A DNA stretch of 35,745 nucleotides, taken from NCBI GenBank assembly GCA_910583795.1, contig CAJTZQ010000036.1, positions 1 through 35,745 on the forward strand, in the 5' to 3' direction. Positions 26,063-34,164 of the stretch are shown one piece after another. The stretch comes from an uncultured Muribaculaceae bacterium (GTDB lineage Bacteria > Bacteroidota > Bacteroidia > Bacteroidales > Muribaculaceae). Numbering within the stretch: the first letter of the stretch is position 1; each line of letters opens with the position of its first letter. Both the position numbers and the translations under genes were made by a program. Under the pieces are notes generated by a model. It saw only the letters and a program-made list of their open reading frames with translations, was not told the origin of the DNA and did not search any database.

Positions 26063-27469
26063 TTATCTTCTGAGATCTTCTTCAATCTTTTCAACTGCCA
26101 CCGATAATTCTTTGGCATAAGGAAGACGGTCATTTATTGCCGATATACCGTGAAGCACAGTAGCATGACGCCTGTTAAGCTTTTGCCCTATGGCGGAAGA
26201 TGAAAGCGACGTGAGTTTATGACAAAGATACATAATCACCTGACGGGCATCAGCGATATCTCTTACCCTGCTCTTGGAAAAGATCACATCGGGATTTAGT
26301 CGATAAAACTCAGCAGTGGCTTCAACTATCATATCAAAATTAATAGTTTTCTGTTCAACCTTCTTAATGGAATGCTGCATCACTTCTTGAGCAAGCTGAA
26401 GGGTGATCGGAGCATTCAGGTTGATTGATCTGAGGTATATGCCCATCACAATTCCTTCAAGCTCCCTGACAGAGCCTGTGGCTCTCTCTGCAATAAGATC
26501 TATTACCTCAGCAGGCAAATTCAAACCATTTTTCGAAGCTTTGAATGTGAGTATCTTCTTACGCAGAGCAAGATCAGGCTTCGGCAATTGCTCCGTTATA
26601 CCCCATTTAAAACGGTCAATAAGTCTGTCGGCAATCCCATCAAGTTCCATCGGCGGACGGTCGCAAGTAAACACCAACGCTTTCCCGTTCTGATGAAGGT
26701 GATTGAATATCGGGAAAAGAACATTTGCCGTACCATCCTTATGGCTTAATTCCTGAAGGTCGTCAATCAACAATACATCCATTTGCTGAAACCAATTCAA
26801 GAAACTTGGAATCTGCTTATGGATAGTGGCATTCGCCATAAGATTCTGGAATTGACGCAAAGTGACGAACAATACTTTTGCATTAGGATTTCTTTCCTTA
26901 ACCCTAATACCGATAGCCTGAATCAAATGAGTTTTACCAACCCCGACATCTCCATAAAGGAAAAACGGATTAAAATCGTTCTTTCCGGGGTTATTGGCGA
27001 TATATTCTGCGATAGTGAATGGCAGACGGTTGCTTTCTCCTATGCAATAATTCTCGAACGTGAGCGATTCGTTAAGCTGTGGATCGAAATCAGGTGTCTT
27101 TTCATTTTTATTATCTCCAACCGGAGACATTGACTGCATCGACTGTACAAACTTGTTTTTAACCGCATGACTCTTCTGCGAACCCATGATTGTCACTTTT
27201 GAGTCATTGTCGTTGCGAATTATAAAAAGTTCGTAATCGAGCTGCACACCATCACCATAAACTTTTTTAAGAGTTCCGGATAAAATAGAATAGAACTCAT
27301 CCTCATATTTTTCATAGAAAAATCGGGAAGGAATTCCTAATGTAAGACGATTGTTTTCGAAATGCAAAGGCTTAGCGGGTGAAAACCAAGTCTTTGTCTT
27401 GGTTTCACCAATATTATCCCGGATAATTTCGAGACAACGTTTCCATTTTATTTTATAATCTTCTGTCAT
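26063..27469 (-). CDS. dnaA: Chromosomal replication initiator protein DnaA
   Basis: Opens the replication origin by ATP-dependent assembly on DnaA boxes. The 468-residue protein has all four domains. Domain I (residues 1-85) includes KTWFSPAKPL and a linker of about 40 residues follows. The AAA+ domain contains Walker A GDVGVGKTH (near residue 170), Walker B LLIDDLQ, and sensor II in TGSVRELEG. Domain IV carries SRVRDIADARQVIMYLCHKL and the box-reading RRHATVLHG. The ATG at 27469 is used. It lies after the MCE gene on the same strand but behind a terminator, so it should have its own promoter; three ATTGTGCA motifs lie in that gap. No cluster of TTATCCACA boxes is seen nearby, so the origin is probably elsewhere. 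Confidence 0.96.
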   Translation of the reverse strand: MTEDYKIKWKRCLEIIRDNIGETKTKTWFSPAKPLHFENNRLTLGIPSRFFYEKYEDEFYSILSGTLKKVYGDGVQLDYELFIIRNDNDSKVTIMGSQKSHAVKNKFVQSMQSMSPVGDNKNEKTPDFDPQLNESLTFENYCIGESNRLPFTIAEYIANNPGKNDFNPFFLYGDVGVGKTHLIQAIGIRVKERNPNAKVLFVTLRQFQNLMANATIHKQIPSFLNWFQQMDVLLIDDLQELSHKDGTANVLFPIFNHLHQNGKALVFTCDRPPMELDGIADRLIDRFKWGITEQLPKPDLALRKKILTFKASKNGLNLPAEVIDLIAERATGSVRELEGIVMGIYLRSINLNAPITLQLAQEVMQHSIKKVEQKTINFDMIVEATAEFYRLNPDVIFSKSRVRDIADARQVIMYLCHKLTSLSSSAIGQKLNRRHATVLHGISAINDRLPYAKELSVAVEKIEEDLRR

Positions 27470-27473
27470 GGTG

Positions 27474-27566
27474 ATTGTGCAAACGGGAATACAAAATAAC
27501 TACAAAAAAAAGAGAAAAAAAATAGTCTCAGCTCTTGCACAATTCGATTTTTTATAATATTGTGCA
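27474..27566. promoter_or_regulatory. Three ATTGTGCA motifs in the dnaA upstream region
   Basis: ATTGTGCA occurs at 27474-27481, inverted (TGCACAAT) at 27536-27543, and again at 27559-27566. The last two form an inverted pair around a 15-base AT-rich spacer. The first touches the dnaA start region. They may be binding sites for a regulator, possibly DnaA itself. Confidence 0.5.
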
Positions 27567-27582
27567 TATCAGAAAAATAAAA

Positions 27583-27620
27583 TTAAAAAAAGTCTTCCAT
27601 CATTTTTCAGATGAAAGACT
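27583..27620 (-). terminator. Terminator after the MCE gene
   Basis: Read on the minus strand, AGTCTTTCATC pairs with GATGGAAGACT (11 bp, one wobble) around an 8-base loop, followed by TTTTTTT. Confidence 0.88.
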
Positions 27621-27669
27621 GTGTTTGTTAAATATCGTAATTAACTATTATTAATTTCAGGATATGTTG

Positions 27670-28572
27670 TCAAAGCAGTTTAATACTGATATATCGCTTT
27701 GGGTTCTTTTGAATGTCAATAATCAAAGAATCGATATCGGCACTTACTTTATTAATCCTATTATAAAATTCCGGATCATTCATCAACATCCCGAGTGATG
27801 AATTGGGGTTGTTGAGCTGTTCTGAGAATTTGGCAAGATTTCCAGTCAAATCATTCACATTCTCAACTGTCGTGCCTAAGGGCAATTGTTTGAGTTGATA
27901 TGACAGTTCACCAAGATTTTTAGTAATAGAATCAAGGTTATTAGCCACTCTCCCGGCATTTCCCATAATACCAGGCACATCCTTCCTCATTACAGAACTA
28001 AGTCCATTTGTTGTCTGATATAGGTTGTCGGTAATACCGTCCATTCTTTGTATTGATTTAAGAAGTGCAGGATCCGATGCCAATGTATTCAAGCTTATAA
28101 GAAGGCTGTCTACACGAGGTAATATGTTAGCCACTCCCGGCAACAGGTTGTCTGAGATACTTGCCATCATATCGGGCAAAACAACACCTTCAATATTTGA
28201 TCCGACCTCAGCTATCTTAGAACTTTTACCAAGTTTAATCTCTACATAAGCACCGCTAAGAAGTGTTGTGCCAATGATAGCCTTTGAGTCTTCCGGAATG
28301 CGCAATGACTTGTTTAGAGCCAAAATAACATCAATTTTTCCGGGCTTTTCATAATTGAACTTGATCTCCCTTACCTGCCCGACCTTAAACCCATCTATCT
28401 GCACCGGTGCAGCCGTTTCAAGACCTGCCACGTTGCTATAAGATGCGACATAATAATTGGTAGGTTTAAACAAATTGATCCCTTTTAAATATTCGATACC
28501 GAAAAAAAGAATCAAAATTGCCAGAATCACCGAAAGACCGATGATAAATTCCTTGGTAATAATTTTCTTCAT
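27670..28572 (-). CDS. MCE-domain lipid transport protein, MlaD-like
   Basis: A 300-residue protein anchored by one N-terminal helix (about residues 8-27), with the rest in the periplasm. The MCE domain follows: NYYVASYSNVAGLETAAPVQIDG, FKVGQVREIKF and TTLLSGAYVEIKLG. Then comes a helical region rich in Asn, Leu and Ser, normal for MCE proteins that form lipid-conducting rings. In the Mla system such a protein works with an ABC transporter (MlaFE), but no such genes are in this window. I choose the ATG at 28572, MKKIITKEF, the usual start in this lineage; an ATG at 28599 would overlap the amidase gene. The amidase stop is eight bases upstream, so the two are likely one transcript. Confidence 0.9.
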   Translation of the reverse strand: MKKIITKEFIIGLSVILAILILFFGIEYLKGINLFKPTNYYVASYSNVAGLETAAPVQIDGFKVGQVREIKFNYEKPGKIDVILALNKSLRIPEDSKAIIGTTLLSGAYVEIKLGKSSKIAEVGSNIEGVVLPDMMASISDNLLPGVANILPRVDSLLISLNTLASDPALLKSIQRMDGITDNLYQTTNGLSSVMRKDVPGIMGNAGRVANNLDSITKNLGELSYQLKQLPLGTTVENVNDLTGNLAKFSEQLNNPNSSLGMLMNDPEFYNRINKVSADIDSLIIDIQKNPKRYISIKLL

Positions 28573-28579
28573 AGTTAGA

Positions 28580-30073
28580 TCATTTTTTAGCTGAACCATT
28601 ACTTTTTATAGCTGAGACAACAAATGCGTCCGGGATTTTTTCCTGTACCTCCTTCAACATTTTCTCTATCTCATCTTTATCGGTGCTTTCGCCATAATAA
28701 TATTTATAAAGGTTATTTTCTTTATAAGTAGAAATAGGCGTCAGACCGCAAAATCTTGGATTATTCTGCCGCAGCAGATCAGCCGAAGCTAATATTTGGA
28801 TTTTATATACAGTAACAAATTTCTCTACCTTAGCGTTGTGAGCATTGGCATCTCTTTTCTTTTTTTCTTTCTTTTGTTTTGCCTTTTTCTCTTTCTTCGC
28901 TTTCTTCTTCTTTTTCTTATCCTTATCTTTATCCTGAGACTCATCCTGTGCCGGGACTTCTATTTTATCCTGTTCCTCAGCTAAAGAAATAAGTGAGACA
29001 GCTCTTTCGCTTTCCGTATGCAATGGAATGGATTTTGTCTCCACATTCCTGTTTGAAGACAAATTTCTCGATCTGTCACCACGCCGGCGTCTTGCTGCGG
29101 CATAAGATGACCTGGCTGCCGGAGTGTCGTTACGTTTCTTCTTCTCAACCTTATTCAGTTTAGCGGCATAGCCGTCATTCTGCATTTCCGAAGAAAAGGT
29201 TTCCGGTTCTTCAGCAGACGATTCGGCAATCTGTTCATCTGCGACAACATCATTCAAAGGTATATAGCCTGAAGATCCATTCTTCCAGCTCTCATAATAT
29301 TTATTTATTGCATTGAAAATACCTTCTGCAAATTCTTTTTCACCTTTTGATGAGGTCATATATTTTGCCGAAGTCGGATTACAGATAAAATCAAGTTCAA
29401 TCAATACAGACGGCATCGAAGTAGCCCAAAGCACCCAGAATCCAGCCTGGTGAACACCCCTGTTTTTCCTGCCGATCCCCACAAGTTCTTTCTGAACGTC
29501 TTCTGCAAATCTTATGCTTTTGCTCAAATTTTTCTTTTGAGCCATTTCGAAGATAATATACGATTCGTCTCTATTGGGATCGAATCCGCTATATTTTTGC
29601 TCATAATTACTTTCCAATTCGATAACGGAGTTCTCTCGCCGTGCCACTCTCATGTTGTTGTCGTCTTTATGAAGACCCAAAGCATAGACTGAACTTCCTG
29701 CAACAGTTTTTCGATTTCTATTCTTCTTATCCACAGAGTTGGTGTGAATCGATATAAACAGGTCTCCTTTAGCCTTATTGGCGACATCCGCACGTTGCTG
29801 AAGTGTTAGATAAGTGTCGTTATCTCTTGTCATAACAACATTTATATCCTTCAATTTCTTTTTTAAAAGCTTCTCCAGCTGCAGAGCTACGCCAAGGTTA
29901 ATATCCTTTTCTTTAGCACCATTGTCAGTGGCACCTATATCTTTCCCGCCATGACCTGCATCGATAACGACTGTGAACGACTTCTGATCGTTTTTAGCAG
30001 AAGAAGTCATAGCCATAAATGATGACGAAAGAATCAGCAAAAAAAGAAGTATTCTTATTTTAAAACTTAACAT
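28580..30073 (-). CDS. N-acetylmuramoyl-L-alanine amidase with SPOR-like C-terminal domain
   Basis: Cuts the bond between muramic acid and the stem peptide of peptidoglycan in the periplasm, as in AmiC-type daughter-cell separation. The 497-residue precursor has a signal peptide (about residues 1-25). The Amidase_3 domain has zinc ligands in VIDAGHGG, the Glu in ARRENSVIELE, the His in SIHTNS and the catalytic Glu in VLIELDF. A long charged linker follows, including a run of Lys with few breaks (around residues 385-410). The end, VTVYKIQILAS to PDAFVVSAIK, resembles a SPOR peptidoglycan-binding domain. The ATG at 30073 is preferred over the TTG just upstream. It is followed eight bases later by the MCE gene. 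Confidence 0.92.
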   Translation of the reverse strand: MLSFKIRILLFLLILSSSFMAMTSSAKNDQKSFTVVIDAGHGGKDIGATDNGAKEKDINLGVALQLEKLLKKKLKDINVVMTRDNDTYLTLQQRADVANKAKGDLFISIHTNSVDKKNRNRKTVAGSSVYALGLHKDDNNMRVARRENSVIELESNYEQKYSGFDPNRDESYIIFEMAQKKNLSKSIRFAEDVQKELVGIGRKNRGVHQAGFWVLWATSMPSVLIELDFICNPTSAKYMTSSKGEKEFAEGIFNAINKYYESWKNGSSGYIPLNDVVADEQIAESSAEEPETFSSEMQNDGYAAKLNKVEKKKRNDTPAARSSYAAARRRRGDRSRNLSSNRNVETKSIPLHTESERAVSLISLAEEQDKIEVPAQDESQDKDKDKKKKKKAKKEKKAKQKKEKKKRDANAHNAKVEKFVTVYKIQILASADLLRQNNPRFCGLTPISTYKENNLYKYYYGESTDKDEIEKMLKEVQEKIPDAFVVSAIKSNGSAKK

Positions 30074-30113
30074 CAATCTTATTAAATTTTATCCCAATAT
30101 ATTATGTTTTAAT

Positions 30114-30146
30114 ATCTTATGCAATGAAACATATTTCATATAAGAT
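30114..30146 (-). promoter_or_regulatory. Hairpin in the amidase leader
   Basis: ATCTTAT...ATGAAA (30114-30129) pairs with TTTCATATAAGAT (30134-30146), giving a 13-bp stem with a 3-base bulge and a CATA loop, 41 bases before the amidase ATG. It could affect message stability or translation. No known riboswitch is recognised. Confidence 0.4.
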
Positions 30147-30190
30147 TCCAAAACAAATATTCAAAACTTCCTCAAGCTCTGAATTTCTTA

Positions 30191-30198
30191 CAAAATTA
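30191..30198 (-). promoter_or_regulatory. Amidase promoter -7 box (TAATTTTG)
   Basis: An exact TAnnTTTG on the minus strand, giving a leader of about 110 bases that contains the hairpin at 30114-30146. Confidence 0.45.
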
Positions 30199-30304
30199 GT
30201 AAAATTTTTCATCTAACCTCAACTCGAATGGATGAAATAACCAATTTTAAAGAATTTTGGAACCAAAACATATAACAAATACAAACACAAATCGGTTAAA
30301 TCAT

Positions 30305-30328
30305 TCAAGGTTCACAAGCGAAAATTGA
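30305..30328. repeat. Solo copy of the repeat-family palindrome
   Basis: This 24-base stretch matches the terminal palindrome of repeat copy 3 at 21 of 24 positions; the right half, CAAGCGAAAATTGA, is identical. It lies five bases after the exonuclease stop codon, as the palindromes of copies 2 and 3 lie after dapA and miaA. The rest of the ~160-bp unit is absent or too decayed to see. Confidence 0.6.
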
Positions 30329-30333
30329 GGTAG

Positions 30334-30828
30334 TTATAAAATTTTTATTGCAATCATTGCCGCCGCTTCGGCATCTGCAAGTGCGTGATGATGATGTTCA
30401 AGATCATAGCCGCATTTCTTTGCGACTGTCGGGAGTTTATGATTCGGTAAGGCTCTCCCAAACACTTTTCTGGAAGCAGTGCAGGTGCAATAAAACTGAT
30501 AGCCGGGATACGGCATCTCAAATCTTCGGAATGCAGCTTTCAAACATCCTTCGTCAAATCTGCTGAAATGCGCAACAAGAGGCAAACCTTCTATTAATTG
30601 TTCCACCTCAGCCCACACCTCAGGGAACGTGTCAGCATCTTCTGTATCTGCTTTTGTCAGTCCATGCACCTGAACATTAGCCGGGCTATAATAATTCGGG
30701 ACAGGATGTATCAACTTATAAAATTTTTCTTTGATTTCACCATTTTTTACTATCACAACACCAACGCTACATACACTGCATGGATTACCATTAGCTGTCT
30801 CAAAATCTATAGCTGCAAAATTTAGCAT
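30334..30828 (-). CDS. DnaQ-like 3'-5' exonuclease (DEDDh family)
   Basis: A 164-residue single-domain nuclease. The four acidic residues and the His of the DEDDh motif are visible: Asp8 and Glu10 in AAIDFETA, the Asp in AHFSRFDEG, and HxxxxD in HHALADAEA near the end. The CSVCSVGVVIV and NVQVHGLTKAD segments match stand-alone exonucleases related to the polymerase III epsilon subunit. It probably trims DNA or RNA ends in repair or RNA turnover; no polymerase subunit is beside it. The ATG at 30828 is used. It is divergent from the methyltransferase gene, with 113 bases between starts. Confidence 0.9.
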   Translation of the reverse strand: MLNFAAIDFETANGNPCSVCSVGVVIVKNGEIKEKFYKLIHPVPNYYSPANVQVHGLTKADTEDADTFPEVWAEVEQLIEGLPLVAHFSRFDEGCLKAAFRRFEMPYPGYQFYCTCTASRKVFGRALPNHKLPTVAKKCGYDLEHHHHALADAEAAAMIAIKIL

Positions 30829-30891
30829 ATTTAATTTTATTGATACAATACTTCTTATTCAATCAATATACGGACAAATAAAGCCATTTAT

Positions 30892-30922
30892 TTTGAGGAA
30901 CTGTTTTTGTTGGTTAATTTTG
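30892..30922 (+). promoter_or_regulatory. Promoter of the THUMP-like methyltransferase gene
   Basis: TTTG (30892-30895), 19 bases, then TAATTTTG (30915-30922): an exact match to the Bacteroidetes -33/-7 consensus and spacing. The ATG follows 20 bases later. This is the best promoter in the window. Confidence 0.75.
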
Positions 30923-30941
30923 CAGACTCAATGATATATAT

Positions 30942-32180
30942 ATGGAGATTATTACACCGGGAAATGACTTCTTCAAGTTTATTGAAGACAATATAAACGA
31001 AGACACTTCCAAGCTAAGATTGAAATTTCACAATAAAAACACGACATTCAATCTTCCCCTTGCTTTAATTCAGATCGAATGCAGAAAAAAATGCGTTCAC
31101 AAACTTCCTTCATTTCTCTCAAATAGATTAGCTATCTTTCCCGATGTTGTGGCATCCGAACAGGCAAGCCATGAAGCTGTTGCTAATTTTCATTCTATCC
31201 TTGCACAAGGAAATGAAAGGATATTAGACATGACTGCCGGACTGGGCATTGACTCGTTGGCATTTGCAAAAAACGGGTGCAATGTCATTTCATGCGAACT
31301 TAATGAGAATAAAGCTGCTTGCCTTGATTACAATAGAAAGATATTAAATTTGAATTCTCTAAAAGTTGAAAACACAGATTCTCTTGTTTATCTAAAAGAA
31401 ACAGATAATTTTTTCGATATGATATTCATAGATCCGGCAAGAAGAGGCGAAGGGAACTCCAGGGTCTATAATTTCAAAGATTGCCAGCCCGATATAATCT
31501 CCAATATAGATTTATTACTTTCAAGAGCACATTCTGTCATGATAAAAGCATCTCCACTTTTAGACATTACACAAACCTTGAAAGACATACCTCACGTGAA
31601 GACAATTCGAGCAATAAGCGTAAATGGAGAATGCAAAGAAATTTTAATAGAGGCGTCTGACCTTAAACGACCAGATTGCAATAATCGCATATTGGCAGAG
31701 GCTATAGACCTTGCTAATGATTCTTCTATAAACTGTAAATTTTCTTACTATATAGATTCACTTAAAGGATCGAACAAAAAGCACATCAATAATATGATGG
31801 AACTATATGCAAATAAAGATAATATCGTAACCGGTTATTATCTGTATGAGCCAAATGCAACAATGATGAAATTAGCTCCTTGGGAAGACCTTTCTCTTAA
31901 ATTCCCTTCTTTAAAGAAATTTAGCGATTCAACTCATTTATTTGTTAGCGATACGTTATTACCTGATTTTCCAGGAAGGAAGTTAATTATCAAAGGCATT
32001 CCGGATAAAAAAATGCTTAAAAATCTAAAAGGATCTCATTTAAATGTTGTATCAAGGAATTATCCAATGTCGGCTGATGAATTAAGAAAGAAATTAAATC
32101 TTAAAGAAGGATCAGACGATTTCTTATATGCCGGAAAGATTAAATCTTCGACTATTCTAATCCTGGCTACAAGAATCTAA
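30942..32180 (+). CDS. Class I SAM-dependent methyltransferase with THUMP-like domain
   Basis: A 412-residue cytoplasmic protein, probably an RNA methyltransferase. Residues 1-80 form a leader domain. The SAM-binding fold follows, with motif I as DMTAGLGIDSLAFA (near residue 97), an acidic loop in SCELNENKAAC, and FIDPARRGEG (near 160) as the catalytic motif IV. The C-terminal ~130 residues (TGYYLYEPNATMMKLAPWEDL, then SRNYPMSADELRKKLNLKEG) match the THUMP-like domain found in such Bacteroidetes proteins. The target nucleoside is not known to me. It is a single-gene unit with its own promoter and terminator. Confidence 0.9.
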   Translation: MEIITPGNDFFKFIEDNINEDTSKLRLKFHNKNTTFNLPLALIQIECRKKCVHKLPSFLSNRLAIFPDVVASEQASHEAVANFHSILAQGNERILDMTAGLGIDSLAFAKNGCNVISCELNENKAACLDYNRKILNLNSLKVENTDSLVYLKETDNFFDMIFIDPARRGEGNSRVYNFKDCQPDIISNIDLLLSRAHSVMIKASPLLDITQTLKDIPHVKTIRAISVNGECKEILIEASDLKRPDCNNRILAEAIDLANDSSINCKFSYYIDSLKGSNKKHINNMMELYANKDNIVTGYYLYEPNATMMKLAPWEDLSLKFPSLKKFSDSTHLFVSDTLLPDFPGRKLIIKGIPDKKMLKNLKGSHLNVVSRNYPMSADELRKKLNLKEGSDDFLYAGKIKSSTILILATRI

Positions 32181-32215
32181 AAGCGCCACCCCGAAATTAT
32201 AAGAAACACGCTCTA

Positions 32216-32265
32216 AGATAAAAACAGCTCCATATTTTCAATGAAAAATGGAGCTGTTTTTATCT
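32216..32265. terminator. Bidirectional terminator after the methyltransferase gene
   Basis: An 18-bp perfect stem AGATAAAAACAGCTCCAT (32216-32233) with 32248-32265. The T-run is inside the stem on each strand, so it suits both convergent genes. Confidence 0.9.
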
Positions 32266-32282
32266 GTATAATAATTAATTAT

Positions 32283-34007
32283 TTAGAAACGGAAACCAGC
32301 CGAAAGAACGATCTGGCTATTATTCAAATTCACCTTTGACTGAGGAGAAGGTATTGCCTGATTAACATCAAGATTTATATCCGGAGTATAGGCATGATAT
32401 TGAGAGGATATGTTCTTGTAGACGTATGCGAGATCCACATAAAAGTTCTGATAACGATATCCTGCACCACAAGTAATATAATATGTGTGGTTGTCAAAAC
32501 GATAATTAGGTCTTGTGCCGGCTGTGTATATCACTTCCTTATCATCCCTTACACCTTGTTTCACGGGAGAAGTGGTATAGCTATATCCTGCCCTGAGGCT
32601 AAATGCCGGGGTGACACGATATTCAGCACCTAAACGGATTGTATTGGTTGATTGATAATAATTCTCGATATCACCGTTTGTAGCACCATACATATCGTCG
32701 TCATAACCGAACGATCTTGTAGGAGCTTTCGTTGTAGATGGCGCTCCGGGAGCATACCAATCCCATCCATAGTCCCAATCATATCCCCAGTCATCATTTA
32801 TACCATAACTTCCGGGAGCCGAGAATTTCATCTTATTGTAAGCAACCCATTCATAGTCCATTGACAATATGAAATTATTACCGATCACTCCGGCAACACT
32901 TGCAATGATTTTCCAAGGAGTGCGGAAACTCATGTCATTATAAGCCATATAACCTCCGTTTGTTGACGTGGAGCCGGATTCCGAGCTACCATACTGATAA
33001 TCGACAGAACCAACAAAATTTTCAGTAAGATTATACCAAGTGGGTGTATGGAATGCAAAACCTATGCGGAGTTCCTGAATTGGTTTCAATATAAGACCCA
33101 ATTTATAATTAAAACCGCTGCCATGAACGTTGTAATAGTTACCAAGTCCCCAGTTTGCAGACTCCTTTACCAATTCATTATTTTGGTCGGGAACATACGC
33201 ATTCTCAAGATTCTCGCCCCAAAGGCTCTGCATCGTATAGTTTAGATTTACGATATCGAAATCCATGCCCCAATACAGAACATTCATGATATTACCGCCA
33301 AATGCGATATTATACTCGTCAACAGAACCTTTCTCTTGCACTTTAAAAGAACCGGAACCTGATGTACCATCCCCCCACTGTCCATACCATCTTGTATTTT
33401 CTCCTGATCCTGTCGGAGAAATAAGATAACTGTCGTATCCTAAGATTGAAATCCAAGGAGCCGGATAACCTCCGTCCGTAGGATTATATGGGTCATAATT
33501 TTCTGTCGAGACAAGGTCATTTTCAGTCAGGTTTTCACCATTGGAGATACCGGCAATGTAATTACTGAGAGAGTTAGAGAGTTTAGGGATATTGCCGCCA
33601 TAAATACGATTGAAAGAAGCCCCCTTATTATAGGTGAAACCGAAATTTAAATTAGGCAATGTTTCGCTCGGAAGACGCATTGTCAATACCGCACCAATAT
33701 TGTTAAGGAGAAATTTAGTCTGACTCATGTCATGTTTAAAACCTTGTGCTTCGGATGTAGAGCTTTGGCAATCAAGGTTAAGAGAGAATCCCAATTCATT
33801 GCTGCGATAAACTCCAATACCTGCAGGATTTTGTGACAATGTTGAAAGATCTCCGCCAAGCGCTCCGAAAGCACCTGCCATACCCATGAATCTGGCGGTA
33901 CCCTTCATATCCGGTTGAGACAATCTATATGCATCAACTGCACCTTGTCCGAACGCCATACCGGCGGTCGACAGAGATAAAGAGAGGATTAAAATCGATT
34001 TATTCAT
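32283..34007 (-). CDS. OmpP1/FadL-like outer-membrane transport protein
   Basis: A 574-residue beta-barrel precursor. The signal peptide MNKSILILSLSLSTAGMAFG is followed by the conserved hatch region RLSQPDMKGTARFMGMAGAFGALGGDLSTLSQNPAGIGVYRSNELG, which marks the OmpP1/FadL/TodX family. Many alternating strands follow, and the chain ends in Phe (SAGFRF), the usual barrel-insertion signal. Family members pass hydrophobic molecules such as fatty acids; the substrate here is unknown. An insertion rich in Trp, Asp and Tyr (about residues 395-415) is probably a surface loop. The ATG at 34007 starts the signal peptide; an earlier TTG would add five unlikely residues. Confidence 0.9.
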   Translation of the reverse strand: MNKSILILSLSLSTAGMAFGQGAVDAYRLSQPDMKGTARFMGMAGAFGALGGDLSTLSQNPAGIGVYRSNELGFSLNLDCQSSTSEAQGFKHDMSQTKFLLNNIGAVLTMRLPSETLPNLNFGFTYNKGASFNRIYGGNIPKLSNSLSNYIAGISNGENLTENDLVSTENYDPYNPTDGGYPAPWISILGYDSYLISPTGSGENTRWYGQWGDGTSGSGSFKVQEKGSVDEYNIAFGGNIMNVLYWGMDFDIVNLNYTMQSLWGENLENAYVPDQNNELVKESANWGLGNYYNVHGSGFNYKLGLILKPIQELRIGFAFHTPTWYNLTENFVGSVDYQYGSSESGSTSTNGGYMAYNDMSFRTPWKIIASVAGVIGNNFILSMDYEWVAYNKMKFSAPGSYGINDDWGYDWDYGWDWYAPGAPSTTKAPTRSFGYDDDMYGATNGDIENYYQSTNTIRLGAEYRVTPAFSLRAGYSYTTSPVKQGVRDDKEVIYTAGTRPNYRFDNHTYYITCGAGYRYQNFYVDLAYVYKNISSQYHAYTPDINLDVNQAIPSPQSKVNLNNSQIVLSAGFRF

Positions 34008-34089
34008 AGTGCACAAAAGCAATTATATTAAACAATATGAAAATTATACAGTTTCAGCCTATTTATAAGCTTATCTGCTAATATAACAA

Positions 34090-34119
34090 ATGAGAGCCCA
34101 AAAGTTTTTGAGCCCTCAT
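34090..34119 (-). terminator. Hairpin after the Trp-Gly-Pro repeat gene
   Basis: Read on the minus strand, ATGAGGGCTCAAAA pairs with TTTTGGGCTCTCAT (14 bp, two wobble pairs), followed by TTGTTATATT. It lies 46 bases past the stop of the secreted-protein gene and before the barrel gene. Confidence 0.65.
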
Positions 34120-34164
34120 CATTATAAGGCACTCCCTATGAAACACTTCCAAGGGACAATTATA

